From JANLUX01 sp031366005 (lineage in GTDB: Bacteria; Bacteroidota; Bacteroidia; AKYH767-A; OLB10): a stretch of 64,000 nt of DNA. This document shows positions 33,568 through 43,405 of the stretch, in pieces. Location of the stretch: NCBI GenBank assembly GCA_031366005.1, contig JANLZB010000031.1, positions 49,059 to 113,058 on the forward strand. The letters run 5' to 3'. The position numbers were made by a program, and so were the translations under genes. A model generated the notes under the pieces. The model did not search any database. It saw only the letters and a program-made list of their open reading frames with translations, and was not told where the DNA came from. How positions within the stretch are numbered: position 1 is the stretch's first letter; each line of letters starts with the position of its first letter.

Positions 33568-35511
33568 TTATTTCACTCTTTTAAATTTATAACCACCCGA
33601 TGGCATCACTACCAATGGGACTTTCTCAACAGTGACATTACTTGTATCCAATCCAAAAGCTTTCTCTTCACTTAAACTGATTTTCTTTATAAAAAAGTAA
33701 AGATTAAGAATAAACTTTGTCCGCAAGTCTAAAGTGTTTTCATAAGAAAGAAATTTTTCCATCACAATAAAACGGAAATCCCCAATGAGGTGTTGTTTAC
33801 TTAATGATGAGTAACGGCTTACAATATCCACTTCTTTATTTGCCACTAACTCCTGCACTACTTGTCGAAACATTAAATTAATCTTTGGTTCAACTCTGAA
33901 ACCAAGGCAAAATCGAATATGAATTAGCTTATCATTAACCAATTCGCGAACGCGGTACTCCATCGTGTAAGGTTCGTCTAACACATCCACATGCACCAGC
34001 CAGTAAACATCAGCACGTTTAGGTTGCTTCTGCAGAATTGAATAGATGATTTTACTTTCCACTTCGTCATCATGATAAGCGCTGGTTAGATATACCAGGT
34101 GTGTAGCATATTTAGGAATATCTTTATCCTGGCTCATCTCTGTAAGGATGTCATAATATTTTTTGAGACTAACAAATTCAACAAGTTTAGTGCGTATAAC
34201 GCGTGCCTCATGCCAAACCCACATCACGAATATGATTGCTATTGCAATGATGAAAGCAACGTAACCACCATGAGGGAATTTTTCAAGATTTGCAATGAAA
34301 AAAGCGGATTCAATTGCCAGGAACATTACAAGTATCGCATAAACAAACCCTTTATTGTAACCTTGTATGAGATGGTAATAAGTAAGCAAAACAGTGGTCA
34401 TTAAAAACGCAGTAATGATTGACAAACCATAAGCTGCTTCCATAAATTTTGATTCGCGGAAATAAAGTACCACGCCAATACATCCTGCACATAGAATCCA
34501 GTTGATGGAAGGAATATATAATTGTCCTCTGAGATTTGTTGGATATTCAATTCTTCCTTTCGGTAAAAACTCCATACGCATTCCTTCGTTAATCAACGTA
34601 AAAGTGCCGCTTATTAATGCCTGGCTCGCAACCACGGCAGCGGCAGTTGCGATAATAATTCCCGGCACTAAAAACCAATCTGACATCAATGCATAAAAAG
34701 GTTTTTGATCACCAATGTTTGTTCCGATATGATTTAACAACCACGCACCTTGCCCGAAATAATTTGCAAGTAAAGCAGTAACTACAAAAATCCAGGTTGC
34801 ACGGATATTCTTTCTTCCGCAATGACCCAGATCACTATACAAAGCTTCTGCTCCTGTGGTGCAAAGAAAAACTGCACCCAACAACCAGAAACCACCCGGA
34901 TATTGAGTTAACAATTTAATTCCATAATAAGGATTGATGGCTTTAAGAATTTCAGGGTTATGAAAAGTTGCTACAACTCCTAACACAAGCAACATGGAGA
35001 ACCAAACCACCATGATTGGACCAAAAAAACGTCCTACAAACTTTGCCCCGAACTGCTGAATAAAAAATAAACCGAAAATGATACCGATAACAATGGGCAA
35101 TGTTTTTATATCAGGATTAAAAACCTGCAATCCTTCTATTGCTGAAGAAACAGAAATAGGTGGGGTGAGTACTCCATCAGCGAGGCAAGCTGCTCCACCA
35201 ATCATTGCGGGAATAAATAACCATTTCAGTGGGCGTCTTCTTACCAATGCATAGAGTGAAAAAATTCCGCCTTCACCTTTGTTATCCGCTCTTAATACAA
35301 GCACTATATATTTTAAGGTGGAGAGGAGTATCAGTGTCCAGAATATACAAGACACACTTCCATAAACCAGCAACTCACTAATGACACGGTTATGCGCAAC
35401 AGCACTCATTACATAAAGTGGTGAAGTTCCTATGTCACCATAGATAATTCCCAATGTAACCAGTAAACCCGCTGCTGTTACTTTATGATGATTGATATTA
35501 CCGGAAGACAC
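33568..35511 (-). CDS. kup: Kup-family potassium uptake protein
   Basis: A 647-residue proton-coupled potassium transporter. The N-terminal about 450 residues hold 12 membrane helices, with the family start LGIIYGDIGTSPLYV and DNKGEGGIFSLYALVRRR, FADGVLTPPISV-like CLADGVLTPPISVSSA and GTEALYSDLGHCG-like GAEALYSDLGHCGRKNI. The C-terminal part is cytoplasmic. Length is standard. A palindromic repeat separates it from the GH57 gene downstream. Confidence 0.95.
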   Translation of the reverse strand: MSSGNINHHKVTAAGLLVTLGIIYGDIGTSPLYVMSAVAHNRVISELLVYGSVSCIFWTLILLSTLKYIVLVLRADNKGEGGIFSLYALVRRRPLKWLFIPAMIGGAACLADGVLTPPISVSSAIEGLQVFNPDIKTLPIVIGIIFGLFFIQQFGAKFVGRFFGPIMVVWFSMLLVLGVVATFHNPEILKAINPYYGIKLLTQYPGGFWLLGAVFLCTTGAEALYSDLGHCGRKNIRATWIFVVTALLANYFGQGAWLLNHIGTNIGDQKPFYALMSDWFLVPGIIIATAAAVVASQALISGTFTLINEGMRMEFLPKGRIEYPTNLRGQLYIPSINWILCAGCIGVVLYFRESKFMEAAYGLSIITAFLMTTVLLTYYHLIQGYNKGFVYAILVMFLAIESAFFIANLEKFPHGGYVAFIIAIAIIFVMWVWHEARVIRTKLVEFVSLKKYYDILTEMSQDKDIPKYATHLVYLTSAYHDDEVESKIIYSILQKQPKRADVYWLVHVDVLDEPYTMEYRVRELVNDKLIHIRFCLGFRVEPKINLMFRQVVQELVANKEVDIVSRYSSLSKQHLIGDFRFIVMEKFLSYENTLDLRTKFILNLYFFIKKISLSEEKAFGLDTSNVTVEKVPLVVMPSGGYKFKRVK

Positions 35512-35520
35512 TTTAAGGAG

Positions 35521-35630
35521 TTTTGAGTTATGAATTTTGAGTTATGAATTTCCAATTGAAAAAAATTATAATTGAACATACTAATAAATTAAGTGTGCAA
35601 TTCATAATTCATAACTCAAAATTCATAACT
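35521..35630. repeat. GAGTTATGAATTTT-type palindrome between kup and the GH57 gene
   Basis: Tandem TTTTGAGTTATGAA units at the left face inverted units (TTCATAA.TTCATAACTCAAAA) at the right. Same architecture as the GTTTAC elements but with a 14-base unit; the unit is also used at 43831-43900. Confidence 0.75.
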
Positions 35631-35635
35631 TCATT

Positions 35636-36874
35636 TCAAACGGTTGCTTTCTTTTTAGCAACGCGCTTCTTAGCTGTTGAGGGTTGAGCAAACGCATCTT
35701 CAATAGTTGCTTCAAAATCGGCTAAAGCATTCATGTAATAAATGTAAGCATCATAAGGTGAATCGTAAGGGCTGAAATATTTATGTACATCACCATCACT
35801 CCAAAACTTAGTACACATGTAATAAAAATGATCGCTGGTTTGCAGCTTGCCCCACACGTCAATTAAATCTTTGTTACCTGTCGCAATTACTTTTTCTTCT
35901 AATTTATAAATGCGCTTTGCTGCTTCCTGTTCCATTGGGTTACTGAGCCATGCACTTAAATCTCGTTCAGCATCTGCCCAACTAATAAATTCAGGCACAT
36001 CATAAATATCACGGGTTTTAAAAGCATCTATTGCTTCACTCACCATTTTAAAATCAAAGTCAGGATGTTTCATAATGGCTTTTGGAAGATGATCTAAGAA
36101 ATCAAAAATTCCTGTTTCTTCCCATTGATGCTCGCCAAATGTTTCATAATCCATAAAAAGGTTCAGCACCTCACCGTTACCAGCAATCTTATGAACCCAG
36201 CTTGCATAAGTATCAGCATTCAAAGGATATTCTGCCCAGTTGCGATCGCTGAAACGGAATGCAATATCATCTGACAAGCTGTAATTCTTCAGCATTGCTT
36301 TAATATTCAAAGTGCCCGCAGGTTTGTATAAGAAGTTTGGAGTGCGTTCTCCCAAAATGCGATCAACACCTTCGCATAAAATTCCTTTATAACCTAAATT
36401 CTCAATGTATGATGCAAGTTCGTTGTTATAAATTAACTCTGTGTTGCGAAAAACTTTTGGAGTCTGATCAAAATATTGTTTGATTTTTGCTTTGTGTAAT
36501 TCAACTTGTCTTTTGAACTCATCTTTAGAATAGATAAAGCTTAAAGAGTGATAATAAGTCTCAGATAAAAATTCAACACAACCTGTCTTTGATAAATCAA
36601 TAAATGATTGCAACACATCAGGACGATGAATTTCCATTTGCTCAATAGCAACACCGCTGATGGAATAGGAAACTTTAAATTTTCCTTTGTGACGATTGAT
36701 TAATTCTAAAATTTTCCTGTTCGTTTTCAGATAACATTTTTCCGAAACCTTATCTAATATCCAGCGGTTCTTTTCATCATCCTCGTAAAAATGATCTTTA
36801 CCAATATCAAAAAAAGAATATCGCTTTATGCGAAAGGGCTGATGAACCTGGAAATAGAAACAAACACTTGGCAT
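35636..36874 (-). CDS. GH57 alpha-amylase-like glycoside hydrolase
   Basis: A 412-residue member of the GH57 family, which acts on alpha-1,4-glucans. Family motifs are VCFYFQVHQPFRI at the N-terminus, RNTELIYNNE near residue 140 (containing the catalytic Glu in family logic) and FMDYETFGEHQW near residue 235 with the Asp acid/base. The C-terminus is a Lys-rich tail (TAKKRVAKKKATV). It is preceded by a GT4 synthase-like gene in the same direction, a pair common in Bacteroidota glycogen loci. No signal peptide is seen, so action is cytoplasmic. Confidence 0.9.
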   Translation of the reverse strand: MPSVCFYFQVHQPFRIKRYSFFDIGKDHFYEDDEKNRWILDKVSEKCYLKTNRKILELINRHKGKFKVSYSISGVAIEQMEIHRPDVLQSFIDLSKTGCVEFLSETYYHSLSFIYSKDEFKRQVELHKAKIKQYFDQTPKVFRNTELIYNNELASYIENLGYKGILCEGVDRILGERTPNFLYKPAGTLNIKAMLKNYSLSDDIAFRFSDRNWAEYPLNADTYASWVHKIAGNGEVLNLFMDYETFGEHQWEETGIFDFLDHLPKAIMKHPDFDFKMVSEAIDAFKTRDIYDVPEFISWADAERDLSAWLSNPMEQEAAKRIYKLEEKVIATGNKDLIDVWGKLQTSDHFYYMCTKFWSDGDVHKYFSPYDSPYDAYIYYMNALADFEATIEDAFAQPSTAKKRVAKKKATV

Positions 36875-36973
36875 TTGAGTTTTCGGTTTATGGTTTACAG
36901 TTTACGGTTCTGTACTCCTTATATTTTTACTTTAATCTTTATACTATCTGCTTTATACTCTCTACTCGATACA

Positions 36974-38329
36974 CTACTCGATACTTGCTACTTCTTTTTC
37001 CTTTATAAGTTCATATTTCTGATATCCTTCCAACACACGTGCTGCTGCAATATCCCAACTGATATGTTCAAGATCAACAAAAGCATCTTCTCTTACTTTT
37101 TCAGCAAGCACATCATTACCAACCAAACTTAGAATATATTCAGCAGCGCGGTCAATATCCCAATAATCAAATTTCAACGCACCTTTTAAGACTTCTGATA
37201 CACCGCTTTGCTTACTGATCACAACCGGAATTCCAAATTGCACTGCTTCAACTGCTGATAATCCAAATGGCTCACTTACCGAAGGCATGATGTAAACATC
37301 AGCCATTGATAATAACGTTCTTACTTTTTCGAGATTTAAAAATCCTGTGAGATGAAAGCGATGTGCAATTCCTTTTTGAGCGGCTTTAACCAAAAGCTGA
37401 TTGAAGTATTCGCCCGTTCCAGCCATCACAAAACGAACATCTTTATTAAACTGAAGTACACGCTCCGCAATCTCAACAAAATATTCAGGACCTTTTTGTC
37501 GTGTTAAACGTCCGACAAACAAAACCATCTTTTCTTTCAACAGTTTTTCACTCTTGAAAGGAGTTACTGGTCGGATTCCATTATGAACTGTATGAATTTT
37601 ATGACCCGGAATATGATAATGCTCACGAATAATATTACCAGTGAAATCACTTACCGGCATAAGCACATCAGCATCTTCCATTCCTTTCTTTTCAATCTGG
37701 TAAACCCAACCTTTGCTGTGTACTCCCCCACGATCAATTTCCAAAGAATGAATGTGAACGACTAACGGTTTACCTGTTTGTCTTTTAATTTCCATACCTG
37801 CAATCATGGTCATCCAATCATGCGCGTGTATGATATCGAAGTCTAACGAATGAGCAAGCTTTGCAGCCAGCTGACCAAACACTGTTACTTTTTCAATTAC
37901 ATCACCACCATACAAATCGTCAATATGAAATATGTCAAATGAATCATTTCCGATCTGCACTTTCTTGATGTACTGACTCTCCATATTCAACGCATGAGAA
38001 CCATAACCATTCGGCTGATTGTAATAGGGATTTAGATCCGAAAGAATAAAATGAACATTCTTAATCTTTTTGTAAGAATCAGCATGACCGATGTTGCGTA
38101 ATGTTTTTGCATCAATGGTATTTAATCCTATCAGATCAAGATTTTTTACCACAAAGTCAGGGTTTGACTTTGGGATAATCATGGTAACATTGGCGTGTTT
38201 TGCCAGTGCAATGCATAGGTCATGACAGGCAACACCCAGTCCACCGTTGATAACAGGCGGAAACTCCCAGCCGAGCATTAGCACTTTGGGAGCGTTTTTT
38301 TTAACTATTACTGGGTCTAAAACCGGCAT
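36974..38329 (-). CDS. GT4 glycosyltransferase, glycogen synthase-like
   Basis: A 451-residue GT-B enzyme. The N-terminal domain has the glycogen-synthase-like start KVLMLGWEFPPVINGGLGVA with the donor-binding GGLG, and DIIHAHDWMT. The C-terminal domain has FVGRLTRQKGPEYF and MPSVSEPFGLSAVEAVQFGIP, the nucleotide-sugar Glu motif. With the GH57 gene 99 bp downstream it forms a predicted alpha-glucan metabolism operon, driven by the promoter at 38368-38398. Between the two genes lies a single-arm run of GTTTAC units (36886-36910). Confidence 0.9.
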   Translation of the reverse strand: MPVLDPVIVKKNAPKVLMLGWEFPPVINGGLGVACHDLCIALAKHANVTMIIPKSNPDFVVKNLDLIGLNTIDAKTLRNIGHADSYKKIKNVHFILSDLNPYYNQPNGYGSHALNMESQYIKKVQIGNDSFDIFHIDDLYGGDVIEKVTVFGQLAAKLAHSLDFDIIHAHDWMTMIAGMEIKRQTGKPLVVHIHSLEIDRGGVHSKGWVYQIEKKGMEDADVLMPVSDFTGNIIREHYHIPGHKIHTVHNGIRPVTPFKSEKLLKEKMVLFVGRLTRQKGPEYFVEIAERVLQFNKDVRFVMAGTGEYFNQLLVKAAQKGIAHRFHLTGFLNLEKVRTLLSMADVYIMPSVSEPFGLSAVEAVQFGIPVVISKQSGVSEVLKGALKFDYWDIDRAAEYILSLVGNDVLAEKVREDAFVDLEHISWDIAAARVLEGYQKYELIKEKEVASIE

Positions 38330-38367
38330 TTGGAATTTGAAGAAATCTTCTTGCTAAAGTACGGATG

Positions 38368-38398
38368 CAAATGTAATTGAGTGGGAGGAACTTACAAA
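38368..38398 (-). promoter_or_regulatory. Promoter of the GT4/GH57 operon
   Basis: On the minus strand, TTTG (38398-38395) and TACATTTG (38375-38368) with a 19-bp spacer, an exact consensus match. Start near 38362, leader about 33 nt. The rest of the 271-bp gap to 38600 shows nothing else. Confidence 0.75.
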
Positions 38399-38600
38399 GA
38401 GGGATAATGATTTATTAATACATTCTACTCCAATGCTTCATTCTCTGTTATCTCTCCCAGGGAATTTATTTGCTTGAGGTGATGATGGCATGGGAGCGGG
38501 TGATGAGGAAGATTGTGAAAGAATATATGAATCAGTTTGCCATCAGCTTTCCAAATTGGAATTGATAACAAAACAAAAGCAATAACGAACCTGAGAAGTT

Positions 38601-38954
38601 TTATTTTACAATCCTAATTCTAATACCCTTATGAGTTAATACAGTGAAATTGTTTTTAAGCTCATCAAAATATTTATCAATAAAATCCGCAACAATCTTG
38701 AAACGTTCCTTTCTCGCAATGTTATTGAGGCGCATCAACAATATGCCTTTATGTTGAAGTTGAAACCTGTAAACAAGGTCACCGAAGTCTTTATCTTCTG
38801 TAAGAAGCAATATTGCTTTTTTATTGGCAATTTCTAAAACCCTTGTGTCTTTTATTCCCGAAAATGTTTCGGTGACAGAAATAACAGTGTAACCTCTCTG
38901 ACTTAAAATTCTGACAATACCAAAATCAACACTTTCATCAGCAATAAGCTCCAT
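38601..38954 (-). CDS. DUF5615 PIN-like toxin
   Basis: A 117-residue protein of the PIN-like DUF5615 group: LIADESVDFGIVRIL with an acidic cluster, then LLLTEDKDFGDLVYR with two Asp, the pattern of a metal-dependent nuclease active site. Proteins of this type are predicted RNase toxins. It starts 3 nt after the stop of the DUF433 antitoxin, the standard order for this pair. Confidence 0.85.
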   Translation of the reverse strand: MELIADESVDFGIVRILSQRGYTVISVTETFSGIKDTRVLEIANKKAILLLTEDKDFGDLVYRFQLQHKGILLMRLNNIARKERFKIVADFIDKYFDELKNNFTVLTHKGIRIRIVK

Positions 38955-38957
38955 TTT

Positions 38958-39191
38958 TTAAGAAGCCTTTGTTTGGATGATTTCATTTTTTATTGAATCA
39001 GCAGCGAACAAAAGACATGCAGCTATATCTTCTCTTTTGAGATTTGGATAAGCATTAAGCAAATCATCAATGCTATCGCCAGCTGCTAATTTTTCAAGTA
39101 TTAAATCAACAGGTATCCTTGTGTTGGCAATCACGGGTTTTCCAAATAATATATCGGGATGAGAGGAGAGATGTTGCGCCCAGTTAATCAT
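38958..39191 (-). CDS. DUF433 antitoxin
   Basis: A 77-residue DUF433 protein with the family motif HPDILFGKPVIANTRIPVD and a small winged-helix region (LEKLAAGDSIDDLLNAYPNL, KREDIAACL). The frame is open to 39296, but the upstream part is hydrophobic and unlike the family and would overlap the promoter of the divergent GH31 gene; the ATG at 39191 is preferred. A TAAATTTG box at 39220-39213 (minus strand) is a candidate promoter. Partner of the PIN-like toxin. Confidence 0.88.
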   Translation of the reverse strand: MINWAQHLSSHPDILFGKPVIANTRIPVDLILEKLAAGDSIDDLLNAYPNLKREDIAACLLFAADSIKNEIIQTKAS

Positions 39192-39274
39192 AGCTTTAAA
39201 ATTATTGATATACAAATTTACAATAAGTTTTATCGCTGTGATTAAAGAAATTAAAAACCACCACTCAATTAAAT

Positions 39275-39282
39275 TATTTTTG
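39275..39282 (+). promoter_or_regulatory. TAnnTTTG box immediately before the GH31 gene
   Basis: TATTTTTG ends 8 bp before the ATG at 39291. If used, transcription starts within a few nt of the start codon, which would make a leaderless or nearly leaderless mRNA. No clear -33 TTTG. Confidence 0.4.
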
Positions 39283-39290
39283 CCTCCTTC

Positions 39291-41645
39291 ATGCATTCAT
39301 CTACTTCCGATATTTCTTTATCAGGTATTACTACAGTAAAACAAAAACTTTACTTCACTTCGGGTAATAAGCAACTGGAGCTTTGGCCTGTAACAGCAAA
39401 CATTTTTCGTGTTCGTTATACAACCGAATATTTTGCAAAAGATTTTTCCTATGCGCTACGACCGGGAATGGAGGAATCCATCGAAACGGTTCAATATGAT
39501 TTAAGACATCCGCTTTATTACTCTGTTTATTCAACAAAGCTTGAGTGCAGGATTAATAAAGAAACACTTAACCTTACTTTTTTAAATGAGAAGGGAGAAA
39601 TCATCAATGAAGATCTCGATGGTTATAATGCTGAACCCAACCAAGGTTATGGCGGATTTTATGTTTTCTATAGTAAGAAGATTCAGCAGGGAGAATACTT
39701 TACCGGGCTCGGTGATAAAGCAACACACCTCAACCTCCGTGGCAAGCGTTTCCTCAATTGGGGATCGGATACGTTTGCTTTCGCCAAAGAACAAGACCCA
39801 CTTTATCGCAACATTCCTTTTTATTATGGGTTGCAAAATAATTTAGCTTACGGAGTTTTTTTTGACAACAGCTTTCAAACCTTTTTTGATTTTGGTCATG
39901 ATCGCCCTGACCAATGCCGTTTCTGGGCAGAAGGTGGTGAGATGAGTTATTATTTTATTTATGGTCCGCAGCTGATGCAGGTGGCTGAACATTATGCACT
40001 GCTTACAGGAGTTGCTGAATTACCACCGCTTTGGGCTTTAGGTTATCATCAAAGCAAGTGGAGCTACAGCCCTGAAGAAAGAGTACGTGAAGTCGCTTCA
40101 TTGCTTCGCACAAAAAAAATCCCCTGCGATGTCATTCATCTCGACATTGAATACATGCAGGACTACAAAGTGTTTACCTGGAATGATGAAAGATTTCCAT
40201 CACCAAAGAAATTAATTGAAGAATTAAAAGCAAACGGATTTAATGTGGTAACCATTTTCGATCCGGGTATTAAGATTGAAAAAGATTACCAGCCTTACGA
40301 AGAAGGGATTCAGCAAAATTTATTTTGCAAACGGCAGGACGGAGATATTTTCCGCGGAAAGGTATGGCCCGGTGATTGTCATTTTCCTGATTTCACTTCT
40401 CCAGATGTGCGCGAATGGTGGAGTAACCACATTGCATATTTTTTACTGAGTGGAATACAAGGTTGCTGGAATGATATGAATGAGCCGGTGGTGTTTGAAA
40501 TTGGAACTATGCCCGATGATGTACGCCATAATTTTGATGGATTGGATGTGAGTCATCGCAGAGCGCATAATGTTTATGGCATGTTAATGTCGCGTGCAAC
40601 CTATGAAGGAATGAAAAAACAGAATGCTGCGCAACGTCCTTTTAATTTAAGCAGATCAGGTTATACAGGCATTCAACGCTATGCTGCAATCTGGACAGGA
40701 GATAATGTTACATCATGGGATCATCTTTGGCTGGCTGCAATTCAATGTCAGCGATTAAGTATTTCCGGTGTTTCGTTTTGCGGAACTGACATAGGAGGAT
40801 TTCTCGACAAGCCTGACCCTGAAATAAGCATTCGTTTTTTTCAGTTAGGAATTTTTCATCCATTCTTTCGTTGTCATTTCTCGCATGAGCATGGTGAAAA
40901 AGAACCGTGGTCGTTTGGTTCAGCTTACGAAACTTTAATCCGTAAAGCAATTGAATTCCGTTATCGTTTGCTGCCTTATTTATACACTGCTATGTGGCAA
41001 CATTCACATAAAGGAACACCAGTTATCAGACCGTTAAGTTTTTATGATCAGCAAGACAAGGAATGTTTATTACGCACCGAAGAGTTTTTATGTGGTGATC
41101 ATTTACTTACTGCTCCGATAACAGAAAAAGGGATTAGCAGTCGCAAAATGTATTTGCCAAAAGGGAAATGGTTTAATTTTTTTACTAATAAAAAATTGGA
41201 TGGTGGAGAAGAAATAAGAGCCGAAGCAGAGCTCGATCGTTTTCCATTATTTGTTCGTGCAGGTGCGGTAATTCCTTTGCAGGCGGTTAAGCAATATGTA
41301 AATGAAAAGAATGATGAACCGCTGACATTACATATTTATTTTTCTGAATATCGTGTAGCAAGTTATGTATATGAGGATGCAGGTGATGGCTATGAATATC
41401 TGAATGGAAAATGTTCTTTGAAAAAATTTACAGTGTTTGGGAACCGGAAACAATTCAGGATTATACAGGATAAGCAGTGGGATTTTAAAACTTCTTACAG
41501 CCAATATCATTTGGTAATTGTTGGATTACCTTTTAAAGCAGATACAATAATTGTGGATGGTAAAAAACCTGCTTCGTTAAAAGGAAAAAGTAAAGTGGTG
41601 GATTTTTTAGTGCCAGCGAATTTTAAAAAAATAGTGATTGCGTAA
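39291..41645 (+). CDS. GH31 alpha-glucosidase
   Basis: A 784-residue glycoside hydrolase family 31 enzyme that releases terminal alpha-glucose (or xylose) units. The N-terminal beta domain (about 1-230) precedes the barrel with YHQSKWSYSPEERVRE, HLDIEYMQDYKVFTW, the nucleophile Asp395 in CWNDMNEPVVF, and the acid/base region AAIWTGDNVTSWDHL, followed by the C-terminal beta domains. No signal peptide is visible, pointing to cytoplasmic action. It is divergent from the toxin-antitoxin pair. Confidence 0.93.
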   Translation: MHSSTSDISLSGITTVKQKLYFTSGNKQLELWPVTANIFRVRYTTEYFAKDFSYALRPGMEESIETVQYDLRHPLYYSVYSTKLECRINKETLNLTFLNEKGEIINEDLDGYNAEPNQGYGGFYVFYSKKIQQGEYFTGLGDKATHLNLRGKRFLNWGSDTFAFAKEQDPLYRNIPFYYGLQNNLAYGVFFDNSFQTFFDFGHDRPDQCRFWAEGGEMSYYFIYGPQLMQVAEHYALLTGVAELPPLWALGYHQSKWSYSPEERVREVASLLRTKKIPCDVIHLDIEYMQDYKVFTWNDERFPSPKKLIEELKANGFNVVTIFDPGIKIEKDYQPYEEGIQQNLFCKRQDGDIFRGKVWPGDCHFPDFTSPDVREWWSNHIAYFLLSGIQGCWNDMNEPVVFEIGTMPDDVRHNFDGLDVSHRRAHNVYGMLMSRATYEGMKKQNAAQRPFNLSRSGYTGIQRYAAIWTGDNVTSWDHLWLAAIQCQRLSISGVSFCGTDIGGFLDKPDPEISIRFFQLGIFHPFFRCHFSHEHGEKEPWSFGSAYETLIRKAIEFRYRLLPYLYTAMWQHSHKGTPVIRPLSFYDQQDKECLLRTEEFLCGDHLLTAPITEKGISSRKMYLPKGKWFNFFTNKKLDGGEEIRAEAELDRFPLFVRAGAVIPLQAVKQYVNEKNDEPLTLHIYFSEYRVASYVYEDAGDGYEYLNGKCSLKKFTVFGNRKQFRIIQDKQWDFKTSYSQYHLVIVGLPFKADTIIVDGKKPASLKGKSKVVDFLVPANFKKIVIA

Positions 41646-41648
41646 ATA

Positions 41649-42551
41649 TTAATCTAAAGAAACTCTTAGTCCAAAATTAGAGATAGCACCTGAGCTCACA
41701 AATGTCCGCAGTTCGGGAACAGAAGTAAAATCAATTTCAGGACTTAATTCATAATAGAGATGAAGTCTTTTCCAGAACTCACGTTTATTTCCCACACGCC
41801 AGTCAATTCCTAATGGTATGAATACAGAAAAACCAAAACCATTTTTATTATTAAATTCTTCTGTTGTGAATTCATTATCTCCAAAAGAATCAACGGTATA
41901 ATCACCGGAATTCATTTTACTCCTTGTTGAATTTTGATGCGAATAATTAATTTCAGTATGTGAATTAAAATTTATTCCTGCTGTTAATCCTGCTCCTCCA
42001 TATAATGACCATCTCGCCTTAGGATTTGTTCTGAAAATAATTGAGAGATGCATACGCAATTGTTCGTTATGGTACTTCATAAAATAATTATCCGTAGTTA
42101 CCGAATCAATAAAAATCATTTCACCTGTTTGTGATGAAGTTAAAGTATCATAAGGTGTGTTAGTTTCTTTATGCAATGATCTTGAAAGTGAGAGGCCGCT
42201 CCGATAACTTACGCCTAACCTAAGTTGTGGATTAGCTTTATAAGCTGTCTTTGTATGATTCAAAAAATTAATTCCGACAAGCGTTGAGAAAACAAATCCT
42301 CCATTGTCAGCAAAACTATTTTGAGAGGATGAATAACCATTAAAATTACTGTCAAGCAAAATGGATTCCGGAGCGAGTTTTTTAAAATCTGATAGAGTAC
42401 TTACTTGTCGCGTATGCAAAGCAAAACCTAATAGCACATACACATTTGTTATATTCATTCTGTGCTCCACTCGAGATGAATCTGTTTGTGCCTTAATAGC
42501 CGTAAAGGTAATCAGTAAAATAAAATTCAATATTAAATGTGGTCTTTTCAT
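41649..42551 (-). CDS. Predicted outer-membrane protein, unknown family
   Basis: A 300-residue exported protein with a signal peptide ending near AIKAQ. The mature part is rich in amphipathic strands (PQLRLGVSYRSGLSLSRS, SLYGGAGLTAGINFNS, LHLYYELSPEID) and ends with a typical barrel terminal strand (NFGLRVSLD). It ends 3 bp after the convergent GH31 stop. I do not recognise the family; a transport or structural role is possible. Confidence 0.7.
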   Translation of the reverse strand: MKRPHLILNFILLITFTAIKAQTDSSRVEHRMNITNVYVLLGFALHTRQVSTLSDFKKLAPESILLDSNFNGYSSSQNSFADNGGFVFSTLVGINFLNHTKTAYKANPQLRLGVSYRSGLSLSRSLHKETNTPYDTLTSSQTGEMIFIDSVTTDNYFMKYHNEQLRMHLSIIFRTNPKARWSLYGGAGLTAGINFNSHTEINYSHQNSTRSKMNSGDYTVDSFGDNEFTTEEFNNKNGFGFSVFIPLGIDWRVGNKREFWKRLHLYYELSPEIDFTSVPELRTFVSSGAISNFGLRVSLD

Positions 42552-42606
42552 ATATATAAGTTGAAACGCTATAACGAAAAAAGAATGCGATAGTATCTGC
42601 GGATAT

Positions 42607-43194
42607 TTATTTTTTTGTTGTTCTTCTCAATAGTTTAATATGCAATCCTTGTTCTGAATCATTTATTAAAGTTTGCAATCTCTTTAGCTTAGTTGTTTCC
42701 TGTTTTGCGCTTATCACCCACCATGTAGCAGCACGCTTATAATAGGGTGGCTGATCATTAAAAAATTTCCATACTTCTTTATTGTTTTTAAATAGTTTTT
42801 CAAATGCATTGTTAAGTTTAATATTTTTTTCTTTTTGTTCAAAAGAATAGATACCTGAATGTTTCTCTTCGCGTTTTTGAAAAGCGGCAATACCTGCAGG
42901 AAACATCAATCCCTTTTTTGTTAATTCATTAACTTTTGCAATATTTATTCTACTCCAAATGCTCTTTGCTTTGCGCGGAGTAAAACGGATAGTGTAACTC
43001 ATATCATCAATTGATTTACGAATTCCATCTATCCATCCAAAGCAAATGGCCTGATCAACCGATTCACTCCACGTTATACTTTGTTTGCCAGAACTCACTT
43101 TATAAAATCCAACTAATAATTCAATTACCTTGTCATGATTTTTCTCCAACCATTTGCGAAACTCAGCTGGAGTTTTAAAGAAAACAGGTTTCAT
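42607..43194 (-). CDS. YdeI/OmpD-associated family protein
   Basis: A 195-residue protein with the YdeI family signatures: FKTPAEFRKWLEKNHD, ITWSESVDQAICFGWIDGIR (20 residues), YTIRFTPRKAKSIWS and a C-terminal PPYYKRAATWWVISAKQ. The family is widespread in Bacteroidota and sometimes linked to bacteriocin or peptide tolerance; the molecular function is unresolved. Single gene. Confidence 0.87.
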   Translation of the reverse strand: MKPVFFKTPAEFRKWLEKNHDKVIELLVGFYKVSSGKQSITWSESVDQAICFGWIDGIRKSIDDMSYTIRFTPRKAKSIWSRINIAKVNELTKKGLMFPAGIAAFQKREEKHSGIYSFEQKEKNIKLNNAFEKLFKNNKEVWKFFNDQPPYYKRAATWWVISAKQETTKLKRLQTLINDSEQGLHIKLLRRTTKK

Positions 43195-43230
43195 ATTCTA
43201 ACGTAATTGAATTCAAAAATATATTTTCTT

Positions 43231-43333
43231 TCTCTGCGAACTCCGCGAAAAACTTTGCAGTTCTCTGCGGTAAAAATTTTTAACGCGGAGATTGCAGAGT
43301 GTCGTTACATACCAACGCAAAGAAACGCAGAGA
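43231..43333. repeat. CTCTGCG/CGCAGAG palindromic repeat
   Basis: Several copies of TCTCTGCG and CTTTGCAG units on the left face ACGCGGAGATT and CGCAAAGAAACGCAGAGA on the right. Related in sequence to the element at 61717-61780 inside a gene. It lies beyond the terminator of the rplT operon. Confidence 0.7.
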
Positions 43334-43365
43334 CAAAAAAAAGGGAACCATTGCTGATTCCCTTT
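43332..43365 (-). terminator. Terminator of the thrS-infC-rpmI-rplT operon
   Basis: On the minus strand, a stem AAAGGGAA / TTCCCTTT with a 10-nt loop is followed by a run of eight or more Ts. It sits 41 bp after the rplT stop codon. Confidence 0.85.
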
Positions 43366-43405
43366 TACCATTGTTGTGTGTCTCACCAACAATACGATTA
43401 TGTTT

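Noticed and set aside
38470..38575. Short frame with MRKIVKEYMNQF near 38.5 kb
   Set aside because: Only about 27 residues, no family match, no spacing to a neighbour; possibly a gene remnant but not supportable.
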